Assembly: GCF_015352425.1 (NCBI RefSeq)
Contig: NZ_JADKNH010000018.1
Coordinates: 25,660-89,659 of the forward strand
Source: Fusibacter ferrireducens
Lineage (GTDB): Bacteria; Bacillota; Clostridia; Peptostreptococcales; Acidaminobacteraceae
Reading direction: 5' to 3'
Length of the DNA stretch: 64,000 nucleotides
The translations under genes were made by a program, and so were the position numbers. The stretch's first letter is position 1, and every line of letters begins with the position of its first letter. The notes below the pieces were generated by a model. That model saw only the letters and a program-made list of their open reading frames with translations, was not told the origin of the DNA and did no database searches. Below are positions 28,424-38,156 of the stretch, in pieces.

Positions 28424-29806
28424 ATGATAGATATGAGTACCATCCAAACCGTCCACTTAATTGGAATTGGCGGGGTCAGCGTAAGTGCAATCGCTGAGAT
28501 CTTACACACCAATGGCTATGAAATAAGCGGTTCTGATATGTCGTCATCTCCTATAACTGAAGCACTTCAAAACAAGGGGCTTAAAATATATATTGGACAC
28601 TCTGCTGATCATATAAAAAACATTGATTTAGTCGTTTATACCTCTGCTGTAACAGAAGAAAATCCAGAGTTATCAGAAGCTATCGCCAAGGGGATTCCCT
28701 GTCTTTCAAGAGCAGAGATGTTGGGACAAATCATGTGTGCCTATCAAGATAGCATTGCAATCTCTGGCACACATGGCAAAACAACAACAACTTCAATGAT
28801 CACAAGGTTATTAAATGACTCAACCTTTGATCCAACAGCACTTGTAGGAGGCTTCTTCTCAGATATTGAGAGCAATGTTCGAATTGGCAAAAGTGAATTA
28901 TTCATCACTGAAGCCTGCGAGTACAAAGAAAGCTTTTTATCTTTTTTTCCTAAAATCGGCATTATCCTCAACATCGATGAGGACCATCTCGATTACTATA
29001 GAGATCTGGAACACATTATCAGTGCTTTTGCAAAATTCGCTGATAACATTCACGAGGATGGTGTTCTCGTTTTAAATGGTGATGATTACAACAGTAAAAA
29101 AATCAAGGCCTATTACCAAGGACGTCTCACTACCTTTGGCATCAATTCCGATTGCGATTTCAGTGCAAAAAATATTGTCTATAATCATTTGGGCTTTCCC
29201 ACATTTGATGTTTACTACAAAGATCAGAAAAAAACTCAAATTTCATTGTCCATTCCAGGGCAGCACAACGTTTATAATGCACTTGCGGCAATTGCCGCTG
29301 TATCCGAATTCATAAAGGATTATGATCTCATTCAATCCAGATTGAATTCATTTAAAAATGCCAAGCGCCGTTTCGAGCAAATTGGCTCAGTGAATGACAT
29401 CAGCATTATCGATGAATATGCACATCATCCTAGTGAGATCAAGGCTACTTTGCAAGCTGCACGGAGGATCGAATCCCTGAATAAGTTGTATTGCATTTTT
29501 CAACCACACACTTATTCAAGGACTAAAGAGCTCTTACACGAATTTGCAGGTTCCTTTAAATCAGCTGATGAAGTCATACTCACCAACATTTATGCAGCGC
29601 GTGAAGTTGATAAAGGCGAAATACATTCAAAAGATCTTTTGAAAGCACTTTTGGCAGAAGGTATAAATGCACTTTTCTTTGAAACATTTGATGAAGTTGT
29701 GGCCTATCTAGCGGCTAATTGTCATCCTCACGATTTTGTTATGACCATAGGTGCTGGCGATGTGAACAAAATTGGCTATGCGCTCAACGATATTTTGAAA
29801 AAGTAA
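28424..29806 (+). CDS. murC: UDP-N-acetylmuramate--L-alanine ligase
   Basis: A 460-residue MurC that adds L-Ala to UDP-MurNAc in cytoplasmic peptidoglycan precursor synthesis. The N-terminal Rossmann domain shows LIGIGGVSVSAIAEIL, the ATP-binding loop is GTHGKTTTTSM, and the C-terminal domain has EYAHHPSEI and the FQPHTYSRT motif typical of MurC. AGAGGTG lies six bases before the first ATG; a second ATG nine bases on is possible. It is a lone plus-strand gene between minus-strand neighbours and ends at a two-way terminator. Confidence 0.97.
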   Translation: MIDMSTIQTVHLIGIGGVSVSAIAEILHTNGYEISGSDMSSSPITEALQNKGLKIYIGHSADHIKNIDLVVYTSAVTEENPELSEAIAKGIPCLSRAEMLGQIMCAYQDSIAISGTHGKTTTTSMITRLLNDSTFDPTALVGGFFSDIESNVRIGKSELFITEACEYKESFLSFFPKIGIILNIDEDHLDYYRDLEHIISAFAKFADNIHEDGVLVLNGDDYNSKKIKAYYQGRLTTFGINSDCDFSAKNIVYNHLGFPTFDVYYKDQKKTQISLSIPGQHNVYNALAAIAAVSEFIKDYDLIQSRLNSFKNAKRRFEQIGSVNDISIIDEYAHHPSEIKATLQAARRIESLNKLYCIFQPHTYSRTKELLHEFAGSFKSADEVILTNIYAAREVDKGEIHSKDLLKALLAEGINALFFETFDEVVAYLAANCHPHDFVMTIGAGDVNKIGYALNDILKK

Positions 29807-29811
29807 GCATG

Positions 29812-29862
29812 AAAAAAAGCGTTTATTCACTAGGTTGATATCCTATGAATAAACGCTTTATT
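29812..29862. terminator. Bidirectional terminator between murC and the LCP gene
   Basis: GCGTTTATTCA (from 29819) pairs with TGAATAAACGC (to 29856), with a further TAGG/CCTA pairing inside. A-runs on one side and T-runs on the other make it work for both convergent genes. Confidence 0.88.
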
Positions 29863-29883
29863 AATTTGATTTAGCAGCATATC

Positions 29884-30894
29884 TTAGTTAGAAGTATTTG
29901 CTTCACCGTTTTCTTCTGCTTTCTTCTCAGTACCATAAATTTTTAACAGAGTGCTCTCGAGTTCGGCTGGATCATGTATCCAGTAGTCGAGACCATTGAT
30001 TTTTTTATCCTCGCCTGTTACAGTATAAAACGATATTTGATCTGTTTTCATGCCGGCTGCTTTAACCGCATAGCCTAAAGCATCTTCGATTGTCATGTCT
30101 GTTTTAACATAATTGCTGTTGATAATCGTATTCATAACAGAAGGCAATTGAGCACTCAGCGCCTTCTTGATCATTGTGTTTACAAAAGCCTGTTGTCTCG
30201 GAATTCTTTGAATGTCACCTTCGCTGATCGTGCCATCATTATTTTTTCTAAATCTCAAAAACTTGACCGTTTCTTTACCATCAAGCGTCTGAGTCCCTGC
30301 TTTAAGATGAATATGAAGTTCTGGACTCGCCCAAACATCATCATAATCCATATCAAATGGTACTTTCACTTTGTAACCACCAAGAACGTCTACTACTGCT
30401 TGTACCGCTTTGAAATCCACTTTGACGTAGTAATCAATTGGAACCCCTAAAAACTCAGACACATATTTTTTCATACCATTGACGCCACCGACTTCTTTCA
30501 TCCCGTAAACTGCGTTCATTTTCTTTTGTCCCGGATTATTGAAGCCTTCAACATGATGGTAGGTGTCTCTTGGAATCGATAAAATATCTATTTTTTGTTC
30601 ATCTGGGTCAAAACTGATAAACATCATCGTATCTGCCAATGAATCATTGAGTCCAAAAGCAAGTACATTCACTCTATTTGAACTATCCGCAAGTTTCTGC
30701 AACTCTGTCCGAGTATCCACTTCAACAATAGGTTCTTGCGGTTTAACAGCTACAGGCTCTGTTGAAGGTGATGTTTCCGAAGGTGTCTTACTGGCGTTCT
30801 TTTCATGATTCTTCTCCATAATAAGAAACCCACCCGCAATTATAGCTGTAAAACATATAAACGATATAACAAACAATTTAATGTAAAACTTCAT
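29884..30894 (-). CDS. LytR-CpsA-Psr family wall-polymer ligase
   Basis: A 336-residue LCP protein with a short cytoplasmic N-terminus, one membrane segment (about 8-26), a Pro/Thr/Glu-rich linker and the extracellular LCP domain (about 75-265). The family moves glycopolymers from lipid carriers to peptidoglycan. Conserved Asp and Arg residues are visible in NDSLADTMMF, LSIPRDTY and KFLRFRKNNDG. The C-terminal tail (about 300-336) is acidic and low-complexity. It is a single-gene unit convergent with murC. Confidence 0.9.
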   Translation of the reverse strand: MKFYIKLFVISFICFTAIIAGGFLIMEKNHEKNASKTPSETSPSTEPVAVKPQEPIVEVDTRTELQKLADSSNRVNVLAFGLNDSLADTMMFISFDPDEQKIDILSIPRDTYHHVEGFNNPGQKKMNAVYGMKEVGGVNGMKKYVSEFLGVPIDYYVKVDFKAVQAVVDVLGGYKVKVPFDMDYDDVWASPELHIHLKAGTQTLDGKETVKFLRFRKNNDGTISEGDIQRIPRQQAFVNTMIKKALSAQLPSVMNTIINSNYVKTDMTIEDALGYAVKAAGMKTDQISFYTVTGEDKKINGLDYWIHDPAELESTLLKIYGTEKKAEENGEANTSN

Positions 30895-30992
30895 ATTGTG
30901 ATTCCTTTCATAATAAGATCTATTCTATTGTAACATAAGAGGAAAGGCAACCATTTTACATTTATGTTACATCCTTTTCATTTCTGTCCCAC

Positions 30993-31832
30993 TTAGTACT
31001 GATAGAAACCTAACCCTGATTTTCTTCCCAAACGACCAGCTCTCACCATTTTTCTCAAAAGAGGGTGCGGTCTATACTTAGGATCTTTAAATTCCTCAAA
31101 CAAAACTTCCATGATCGCTAAATTTACATCATTTCCAATGAGGTCAGCAAGCGCTAAAGGTCCAATTGGATGATTGGCACCAAGCATCATGGCTTTATCA
31201 ATATCTTCCGCAGTTGCAACACCATCTGCTAAAATGCCAACCGCTTCGTTAATCATTGGAATTAAAATTCGATTGACCACAAATCCAGGCGCTTCTTCAA
31301 CCTTTACAGGATCTTTGCCCACTTTTGTGGAAAGCCCATAAACCGTATCATACGTTTCATCAGAAGTTGCAATACCTTTGATAATTTCAACCAATTTCAT
31401 AACAGGTACAGGATTAAAAAAATGCATCCCTATTATTTTATCTGGTCGCTTTGTAACGGCAGCGATCTCTGTAATTGAAAGTGATGACGTATTTGTCGCT
31501 AAAATAGCATCTGCTTTAACGACTTGATCCAACTCTTCAAATATTTTCTTTTTTACATTCATATTTTCAGTTGCGGCCTCTATGACAAAATCACAGTCCC
31601 TTAAATCCTGAACATTAGAAGTAGGGTGAATTCTACCCAAGCTCGCAATTTTATCATCTTCGGTTAATTTTCCTTTTGTCACCATCTTACTATAGGCTTT
31701 TTCAATACCTTTGATGCCCTTGTTCAGAACCTCTTCATTTAAATCACGCATAACAACATCATAGCCATTTTGAGCAAAAATTTGAACGATCCCAGCGCCC
31801 ATAGTGCCTGCTCCTAAAATACCGATTTTCAT
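30993..31832 (-). CDS. hbd: 3-hydroxybutyryl-CoA dehydrogenase
   Basis: A 279-residue NAD(P)H-dependent 3-hydroxybutyryl-CoA dehydrogenase, reducing acetoacetyl-CoA in the butyrate route or acting in the oxidative direction in amino-acid fermentation. The Rossmann [12 protein letters not shown], the catalytic His-Glu region ([16 protein letters not shown]) and the C-terminal helical domain are intact. The ATG at 31832 is preferred over 31838 because GGAGG is then seven bases away. It follows crt directly, forming a crt-hbd pair. Confidence 0.94.
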   Translation of the reverse strand: MKIGILGAGTMGAGIVQIFAQNGYDVVMRDLNEEVLNKGIKGIEKAYSKMVTKGKLTEDDKIASLGRIHPTSNVQDLRDCDFVIEAATENMNVKKKIFEELDQVVKADAILATNTSSLSITEIAAVTKRPDKIIGMHFFNPVPVMKLVEIIKGIATSDETYDTVYGLSTKVGKDPVKVEEAPGFVVNRILIPMINEAVGILADGVATAEDIDKAMMLGANHPIGPLALADLIGNDVNLAIMEVLFEEFKDPKYRPHPLLRKMVRAGRLGRKSGLGFYQY

Positions 31833-31872
31833 AATCATTCCTCCTACTTTTATCCGTTATAAGCTTGTAAAG

Positions 31873-32643
31873 TTACTTGTTTTGAAACTCAGCTTTGCCT
31901 TTGTTTAGAAAAGCTTTCATGCCATCCTTTTGGTCAAGCGTTGCAAAACAAAGTCCAAATAATGTCGCTTCAACCTCATTGCCCTCTTCAATTGAGACGT
32001 TTGCGCCCACATCAATCGCTTTTTTTGCATACTTAACAGCAATTGGTGCTTGTGATGCAATCAAATCCGCTGTTTCAAGTGCAACTTCAAGAACATTGTC
32101 TGCCGTAATGCCATTAATTAAACCAATCTTTTCAGCGTGTTCAGCATCGATCATTCTTCCAGTATAGATAATTTCTTTTGCTTTTGCAATACCAACAACT
32201 CTTGGCAGTCTTTGCGTGCCAGCAAAACCCGGCGTAATGCCCAGCGAAACCTCTGGTTGACCGAATTTTGCCTTTTCATGAGCATATCGCAGATCACAAC
32301 TTAACGCAAATTCAAGTCCGCCACCAAGTGCAAAACCATTAATTGCAGCAATAGTAATCTTCTCCATCTTCTCAACTGCTCTGAAAACACTCTGTCCAAG
32401 GCGTCCAAATTGCCGTCCCTCTTCGGCGTTAAGTGGTGCCATTGCCTTTATATCCGCTCCGGCTATAAAAGCTTTGCCTGCACCTGTAAAAACAACAACC
32501 GTTATTTCAGAATCTTGTTCTAATTCTGCGATTAATGCCTTTAGCTCATGCAGTGTTTCTTCGTTGAGGGCGTTCAAAGAACTTGGTCTGTTAAAGGTAA
32601 CAATGCCAACTTGATCCCTCTTTTCGAATAATATGTTTTCCAT
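31873..32643 (-). CDS. crt: Enoyl-CoA hydratase / crotonase
   Basis: A 256-residue crotonase-superfamily enzyme, likely interconverting crotonyl-CoA and 3-hydroxybutyryl-CoA. The oxyanion hole segments (FIAGADIKAM, NGFALGGGLE) and the two catalytic Glu residues (ALGGGLEFALSCD and FGQPEVSLGITPG) are present. The acyl-CoA dehydrogenase, Etf and thiolase of the complete butyrate pathway are not in the window. Confidence 0.93.
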   Translation of the reverse strand: MENILFEKRDQVGIVTFNRPSSLNALNEETLHELKALIAELEQDSEITVVVFTGAGKAFIAGADIKAMAPLNAEEGRQFGRLGQSVFRAVEKMEKITIAAINGFALGGGLEFALSCDLRYAHEKAKFGQPEVSLGITPGFAGTQRLPRVVGIAKAKEIIYTGRMIDAEHAEKIGLINGITADNVLEVALETADLIASQAPIAVKYAKKAIDVGANVSIEEGNEVEATLFGLCFATLDQKDGMKAFLNKGKAEFQNK

Positions 32644-32677
32644 ATCTTCTCACCTTCCCTATGTTTTGTGATTTATA

Positions 32678-33091
32678 TCAATGAAGCAATGCTTCGATGA
32701 TAAACCCTATGACTAACATTTCTATAGCGATGATTGTTGGATATAAACCCTTGTACTCAAGGTCCTCATTTTCTGCTGAATCTAATTCTTTTGCTTTTAC
32801 ATCTTTTATTGGTTTTATAATCTCTGTTGGCTTTATTGCCTCTGTTGGTTTAGACACATGATCATATTGGTGATGCGTCAAAGAAGCGAACCTTGATTTA
32901 GGCGATCCGATAAACCGATAGGATGCTATGAGCATTGCTACCACCGAACCTGCAAAAACAGCGACATATGCCCCCTGTATAAAACCTTTTTTAAGTAACA
33001 TGCCTGCCAAACCACCTACCAAGGCAAACCCTATCGTATAGATCAATCCATTGACAACCGCTTTGATAATCAGTTCAACAAGACGTTTCAT
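32678..33091 (-). CDS. Small membrane protein of unknown function (137 residues)
   Basis: A 137-residue protein with two or three hydrophobic segments at about 9-33 and 36-55 and another at the C-terminus (about 115-135). The cytoplasmic-looking middle holds a near-repeat (KPTEAIKPTEIIKPIKD). It lies 11 bases upstream of crt's side and 11 bases downstream of lspA, so it belongs to the cls-lspA unit. I do not recognise a family. Confidence 0.75.
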   Translation of the reverse strand: MKRLVELIIKAVVNGLIYTIGFALVGGLAGMLLKKGFIQGAYVAVFAGSVVAMLIASYRFIGSPKSRFASLTHHQYDHVSKPTEAIKPTEIIKPIKDVKAKELDSAENEDLEYKGLYPTIIAIEMLVIGFIIEALLH

Positions 33092-33102
33092 TTAATCTCT
33101 CC

Positions 33103-33555
33103 TTAAAATTCATACTTGAGAAAAATCGTTGCATAACCAAGCAAAATCACACCACAGACAACCAAAACGTCTGCAATGTTAAAAATTGGAAAATTAATGA
33201 ATTTGAACTCCAAAAAATCCACAACATAATTGAGCCTTGCTCTATCTATAAAATTGCCCAACGCCCCCGAGATAATACAGACGTATGAGAGTTTGACAAT
33301 TATCGGATCACCTACCTTAATGGCTTTAGTCATCATCCCCAGTAATACGGCAATGATTAATAAGGTCACAATAATTAAAAGCAACTGCTTATCTCTTAAT
33401 ATACTAAATGCAGCTCCAGTATTCTCTGTGTAGTGAAAGCCTAAAACACCGGGCACAAATGCCATACTCTTTTGCGGCATCAAGCGCGTCACTGCCCAAT
33501 ACTTTGTCAGTTGATCCACGCCAACAGCCACTAATATCATAAAAAAATAGATCAT
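33103..33555 (-). CDS. lspA: Lipoprotein signal peptidase (signal peptidase II)
   Basis: A 150-residue aspartyl protease of the membrane that cleaves lipoprotein signal peptides after lipidation. Four membrane segments are seen, and the conserved blocks with the two catalytic Asp residues are present (GALGNFIDRA with VVDFLEF, and FPIFNIADV). It would process the several lipoproteins in this window (PrsA, GGT, the DUF6305-like protein). Confidence 0.95.
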   Translation of the reverse strand: MIYFFMILVAVGVDQLTKYWAVTRLMPQKSMAFVPGVLGFHYTENTGAAFSILRDKQLLLIIVTLLIIAVLLGMMTKAIKVGDPIIVKLSYVCIISGALGNFIDRARLNYVVDFLEFKFINFPIFNIADVLVVCGVILLGYATIFLKYEF

Positions 33556-33563
33556 AACACCTC

Positions 33564-35114
33564 CTATTGTAATGGGGAGACTAATCTGCCCAAAGCTTCC
33601 AGTACTTTATTTCTAAACCTTCTATTTTTAAAATGCTCCAATATAAATTCGTTGCATTCACTCAAGTCTTTTACAAAATCTTCTTCCAAACGTATAATCG
33701 TTGGCACATCATATATAAACGCATTGACTTCAAAATTGATTTCAAGTGACCGTATATCCAAATTTGTAGTGCCGACAGTTGCAGAAAGTCGATCCACAAT
33801 CATAATTTTAGAATGTATAAAGCCGTTTTTATATTGATATATTTTAACACCTGCTTCAAGCAAGGCTTCAATGTTAGATTGTGATGCCCAATACACAAAG
33901 AAGTGATCTGGCTGAGACGGGATGATAATTCGAACATCCACACCACTCAGCGCTGCTGTTTTGAGTCCCATCATCAAGCTTTCTTCTGGAACGAGATAAG
34001 GCGTGGTAATCCATATTTTATCTGTAGCTGAGGCCATCATCTTGTAGAAAGCTTGTAATATGGCCTGCCACTCTGAATCCGGTCCAGAGGCGACGATTTG
34101 AATCAATGCTTGCTTTTCAATTAAATGCTCTGGGAAATACTGCGCACCATCCACAACTTGCTTGGATACATAATTCCAGTCATTTAAGAATATGGTTTGA
34201 AGCGCATAGACGGCCTCACCCTTTATTTCCAAATGCGTATCTCTCCAAAAATTGAATCGATTGGACTTGCCAAGGTACTCATCACCAATATTCAGTCCAC
34301 CTACAAAACCAACCACTCCATCCACAACGACAATTTTTCTATGGTTTCTGTAATTTAAATCTCTCGAAAAAAGTGGAAATGCAACTGGAAAGAATGGATA
34401 TACTTCCACACCTGCTCTTTTAAGACTGTCTATGTAATATTTGGACAATCTAAAAGAACCCACGGCATCATAAATCAGTCTAACCTTAACGCCCTTTTTG
34501 GCCTTTTCAATAAGCAGTCTCCTGATCTCATTTCCAATTTGGTCATCTTTAATGATGAAATATTCAATGTGAATATGTTCTTTAGCACGTTCTATACAGC
34601 CTATTAAGCGATTAAATTTATTGATGCCATTTGTAAGCACATTGATCTCATTTTTTAGTGAAAAAGGTGCTTTGGCATTGTTTAAAATAAGTTGCATAAG
34701 ACGCTTATTATGGGCATTCCCACTGTTTGGCAGTTCAATATAGTCTATCAGTCCCTGTTGTACCTTTGCAGCATGCAGCAATCGATCTGAGTCTGCCAGA
34801 TGTTTGCTCTTTGAAAGAGATTTTTTACGATAACTTCTACCAAAGAGGATATAACACAGAAAACCCAATAAGGGAATTAACGTTAAAACGAGTAGCCACG
34901 CCACTGTACGTGAAGGATTTTTATTCTCTAAAAAAATGACGATGGCAATCCATAGGATATTGATCCTGAACAACCAATAGAGTACATTAAAAACAATTTC
35001 AATATAAATATTTTGACTTGCATTTTGAGAGAGCCAATAGTAACCAACCCATACGGAACACATGAGCAAAATGACGCCAATAATGATCAAAATTCTCTTA
35101 ATCAAACGCTCCAT
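33564..35114 (-). CDS. cls: Cardiolipin synthase (phospholipase D family)
   Basis: A 516-residue membrane enzyme joining two phosphatidylglycerols into cardiolipin. Two or three N-terminal membrane segments (about 8-95) precede two PLD domains, each with an HKD motif (NYRNHRKIVVVDG and FIHSKIMIVD). Length and layout fit Bacillus ClsA. It is the first gene of cls-lspA and the small membrane protein. Confidence 0.94.
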   Translation of the reverse strand: MERLIKRILIIIGVILLMCSVWVGYYWLSQNASQNIYIEIVFNVLYWLFRINILWIAIVIFLENKNPSRTVAWLLVLTLIPLLGFLCYILFGRSYRKKSLSKSKHLADSDRLLHAAKVQQGLIDYIELPNSGNAHNKRLMQLILNNAKAPFSLKNEINVLTNGINKFNRLIGCIERAKEHIHIEYFIIKDDQIGNEIRRLLIEKAKKGVKVRLIYDAVGSFRLSKYYIDSLKRAGVEVYPFFPVAFPLFSRDLNYRNHRKIVVVDGVVGFVGGLNIGDEYLGKSNRFNFWRDTHLEIKGEAVYALQTIFLNDWNYVSKQVVDGAQYFPEHLIEKQALIQIVASGPDSEWQAILQAFYKMMASATDKIWITTPYLVPEESLMMGLKTAALSGVDVRIIIPSQPDHFFVYWASQSNIEALLEAGVKIYQYKNGFIHSKIMIVDRLSATVGTTNLDIRSLEINFEVNAFIYDVPTIIRLEEDFVKDLSECNEFILEHFKNRRFRNKVLEALGRLVSPLQ

Positions 35115-35148
35115 AAAAACCCCTCCTCTTGAGTGGTCTTAGAATAAG

Positions 35149-35790
35149 TTAATTTCTAAACTTTGCTTCCACACGATAAATATGAAATCCTTTACTAGAA
35201 AATTTTTCTTCATATTCCGTCATAATGTTGTCAGAATCGTTTTGAGCATGTAGATCAAGTGCAATATGCTTCATAATCATATCCAATGCGCAAAACTCAT
35301 TGAGTGAAAATTCAAACAAGGCTTTATTGTCTGTTTTAAAATGAATCCAGCCTTCATCTTTGAGGACAACTTGATATTTTTTCATAAAATCTCTATAGGT
35401 TAATCTTCTCTTATAATGCTTCTTTTTAGGCCATGGATCACTAAAATTCAAATAAATTCGAGAGAGCTCATTTGCTTCAAAAAAAGCATCCACTTCTCTC
35501 AAATCGATCATAATCATTTTTAGATTTGGCAATTTGACTTTATCCGCACGTTGAGCCGCCTTTAGAATAACCTCAGTAATCACATCTACCATAATAAAAT
35601 TGACATTGGGATGACGCTTTGCCATTTCAATGATAAAGCGCCCTTTTCCGCCACCAAATTCAGCGTGAATGTCGTGATCATTTCCAAAGACTTCATGCCA
35701 TTTGCCCTTTTTACTTGCCGGATCCACAACAAATACTTGATCATAAGTAACCAGTTCTTCAAAAGCGCCCCTTATTTTTCTAACTCTCAT
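35149..35790 (-). CDS. trmB: tRNA (guanine-N7-)-methyltransferase
   Basis: A 213-residue SAM-dependent enzyme that makes m7G46 in tRNA. The SAM site (AEFGGGKGRFI) and the TrmB signature NFSDPWPKKKHYKRRLT are intact. It precedes cls on the minus strand and has a weak spacer of 35 bases to it. Confidence 0.95.
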   Translation of the reverse strand: MRVRKIRGAFEELVTYDQVFVVDPASKKGKWHEVFGNDHDIHAEFGGGKGRFIIEMAKRHPNVNFIMVDVITEVILKAAQRADKVKLPNLKMIMIDLREVDAFFEANELSRIYLNFSDPWPKKKHYKRRLTYRDFMKKYQVVLKDEGWIHFKTDNKALFEFSLNEFCALDMIMKHIALDLHAQNDSDNIMTEYEEKFSSKGFHIYRVEAKFRN

Positions 35791-35833
35791 TATTACACCT
35801 CATATTCAATCTCTATTATAGCAAATTCAAATC

Positions 35834-35863
35834 AAAAGAACATCCTTAAATAAAGATGTTCTT
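35834..35863 (-). terminator. Terminator after pyrE
   Basis: On the minus strand AAGAACATC pairs with GATGTTCTT around nine bases and runs into TTTT. It ends the unit containing pyrE and the glycoside hydrolase gene. Confidence 0.8.
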
Positions 35864-35882
35864 CTCGCTCTTGTGAATCGGC

Positions 35883-36515
35883 TTACAATTCTGTAAACAT
35901 TTTGGGATTATCACTCCATTTTAGAAGTGTTTCTTTGCTGCTTTCATCCACATAATTTTTTTCTACTGCAATGGGCAATAGCGTCTTATAATCTGTAAGC
36001 GTCTCGAACGCAACACCTTTCTCATTAAAAATCTCATCCACTTGTGCAAAGTTATAGCTGAAGATCGCCAAAACACTTAAAACTTCTGCACCTTCCTCTA
36101 TTAGAGCCTCACAGGCTTTCATAGAACTTCCCCCAGTGGATAGCAAATCTTCAATCAAAACAACTTTGCTACCCGGTTTCAAATAGCCTTCGATCTGTTT
36201 GCCTTTTCCATGTCCTTTTGGATTGCTTCTGACATATACCATTGGCAAATTCAATATTTGAGCTACCCATGCCGCATGCGGTATACCTGCTGTGGCTGTA
36301 CCCGCAATCACTTCAACATCTTTATATTTCGCTCTGATCATATCTGCAAAACCATTCGCAATTAAATCTCTCACTTTAGGAAAGCTAATCGTCATTCGGT
36401 TATCGCAATAAACGGGTGATTTAATCCCTGAAACCCATGTGAACAATTGATCTTCTCCTACTATTGAAACCGCTTTGATCTCTAAAAGCGCTTCTGCAAC
36501 TTGCTTTGATATCAT
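35883..36515 (-). CDS. pyrE: Orotate phosphoribosyltransferase
   Basis: A 210-residue PyrE, forming OMP from orotate and PRPP. The PRPP loop is VVLIEDLLSTGGSSM, and the Lys/His-rich catalytic loop (NPKGHGKGKQIEG) is present. It is away from other pyr genes and 19 bases after the glycoside-hydrolase-like gene. Confidence 0.95.
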   Translation of the reverse strand: MISKQVAEALLEIKAVSIVGEDQLFTWVSGIKSPVYCDNRMTISFPKVRDLIANGFADMIRAKYKDVEVIAGTATAGIPHAAWVAQILNLPMVYVRSNPKGHGKGKQIEGYLKPGSKVVLIEDLLSTGGSSMKACEALIEEGAEVLSVLAIFSYNFAQVDEIFNEKGVAFETLTDYKTLLPIAVEKNYVDESSKETLLKWSDNPKMFTEL

Positions 36516-36534
36516 TTTTCGCCTCCTGCAATTT

Positions 36535-38100
36535 TTAATTGGATTCTTCTATTTTTTCAAGTGCACCCTCAGAGTAATTGTTTTTAGCATTCCACAGTAA
36601 AAATTCGTGTATGCCATTGTCTTCAAGTGCTTTAATTTGTGCTTCAACTTCTTTTGCACCATATGAGATATGACCCTTTACCCAACCTGCTGTAAAATCT
36701 TGAATCCAAGGTCTTATACGCGCTGGCGTCATTACATTTGTATTTCTATCGAAAGCATCCTTTAACGATCGATCAATGGTTTCATATGGAAATGCATCTG
36801 GAACAGATAGTCCGAAGTTATTCGTTCCATAGTGACTTGGATACATCATTGGGCAAATATAATCAACTACATTCGTAATAGCTTCCCAATGCTGTCCTAT
36901 GCCCACATCGTTAATTGAAGTGGCTGCCCAGCCAAATACATCAGCTGCAATATAGACATTATAGGGCTTAAGCTCTTCATAAGCGTGTTTGAGATACTTT
37001 TGAATGGTCGCTGTTTTAGACTCATTTTCCGTATTTCTGTAGTCAATGTTTACTCTATCCGGAATCGCAGGGAATCTGACATAATCAAATTGAATTTCAT
37101 TAAATCCCCATTCGGCAGCTTCCTTGGCAATGCCTATATTATAATCCCAAAGTTCTCTATTATGAGCAGATGCCCAAAGCAGTTTATCTCTATCGCTATA
37201 CGGATTTGGAGTGCCCGCATAAACAATGGCCTTATCCAAATTTGTCTTGGCATAAATGGGCGATTTAAAGGTGACAATTCTTGCAATTAAATAGATATCG
37301 TGTGCTTTCAGTTTTTCCATGAACGCTTGCATATCTTTAATATAAATGTGTTTATTGGCTTCTGGATTGTATTTTTCAGCTGTTTCAGAATAAAACAATA
37401 AGAAACCATTATCGTCTTTAACATCTATTACAAGCGTGTTAAGTTCTGTTTGATCAAGCAGATCGATGAGTGTATTCAGCTTGTTCGTTGCAGCTGAATT
37501 CCCAGTCATATAAGCCCCTTTTACAGTTAAAGGCGGATTATTGGAAAAGGCATCATTTTTATGAAAAGCGGTATAATCCACATCGTCATAAGGCTTTGAA
37601 ATAAGATCCATGGGCGTCTTTACCAGACTATCAAAGGCAACATAGCCAAGCACAGTGCCCTCAAATTGATCTGCAATCTCTGCAAATGTCGTTTTTCCCG
37701 TTTCATCCTGAATATAAGTATTTACATAGATAGCTGTTTTTGGCGCAATAGTGTTGACTTCAGCTTGCTCCCCACTGTATTGATCATAGACAATAGCCCC
37801 TTTTTTACCAGTGTAATAGGTATTTTCTGCAATCAGTTCTTTGTTGGCTTCAGCTTTAAGTCTCGCTTCTTCTTCAGCCTTAAGCCTTGCTGCCTCTTCT
37901 GCTTTAAGTCTTGCCTCTTCCTCAGCCTTGAGTCTCGCCTCTTCTTGTGCTCTTGCTTCCTCTTCAAGCCTTGCCTGTGTTTCAGCCGCTTCGATTTTTT
38001 TGTTTTCTACATAAACAGTGTATTGGTTGATGCTAAATACACCAACCAATACAGCCATAATCAGAACAACACTGAATATAATTCTTTTTCTTTGTTTCAT
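36535..38100 (-). CDS. Membrane-anchored glycoside hydrolase-like protein (DUF4015 type)
   Basis: A 521-residue exported protein: N-terminal signal anchor (about 8-27), then an Ala/Glu/Arg/Lys-rich coiled coil built from near-identical copies of an eight-residue unit (about residues 40-85, EEARLKAE), an SH3-like part (about 95-165), and a C-terminal TIM-barrel glycoside hydrolase-like domain (about 190-515). Conserved segments include LVIDVKDDNGFL and FDYVRFP, typical of DUF4015 putative glycosidases. The likely target is a wall or surface polysaccharide. The repeat is visible in DNA at about 37860-37975 and could vary in copy number. Confidence 0.85.
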   Translation of the reverse strand: MKQRKRIIFSVVLIMAVLVGVFSINQYTVYVENKKIEAAETQARLEEEARAQEEARLKAEEEARLKAEEAARLKAEEEARLKAEANKELIAENTYYTGKKGAIVYDQYSGEQAEVNTIAPKTAIYVNTYIQDETGKTTFAEIADQFEGTVLGYVAFDSLVKTPMDLISKPYDDVDYTAFHKNDAFSNNPPLTVKGAYMTGNSAATNKLNTLIDLLDQTELNTLVIDVKDDNGFLLFYSETAEKYNPEANKHIYIKDMQAFMEKLKAHDIYLIARIVTFKSPIYAKTNLDKAIVYAGTPNPYSDRDKLLWASAHNRELWDYNIGIAKEAAEWGFNEIQFDYVRFPAIPDRVNIDYRNTENESKTATIQKYLKHAYEELKPYNVYIAADVFGWAATSINDVGIGQHWEAITNVVDYICPMMYPSHYGTNNFGLSVPDAFPYETIDRSLKDAFDRNTNVMTPARIRPWIQDFTAGWVKGHISYGAKEVEAQIKALEDNGIHEFLLWNAKNNYSEGALEKIEESN

Positions 38101-38156
38101 CTAAGTCTCCTAATAGTCTACACCCGTTGTCAAATTTCAACTTATCAAACTTCAAC

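Noticed and set aside
37860..37975. Tandem 24-bp units that could suggest a CRISPR or satellite repeat
   Set aside because: They encode the in-frame EEARLKAE coiled-coil repeat of the glycoside hydrolase-like protein and have no spacers.
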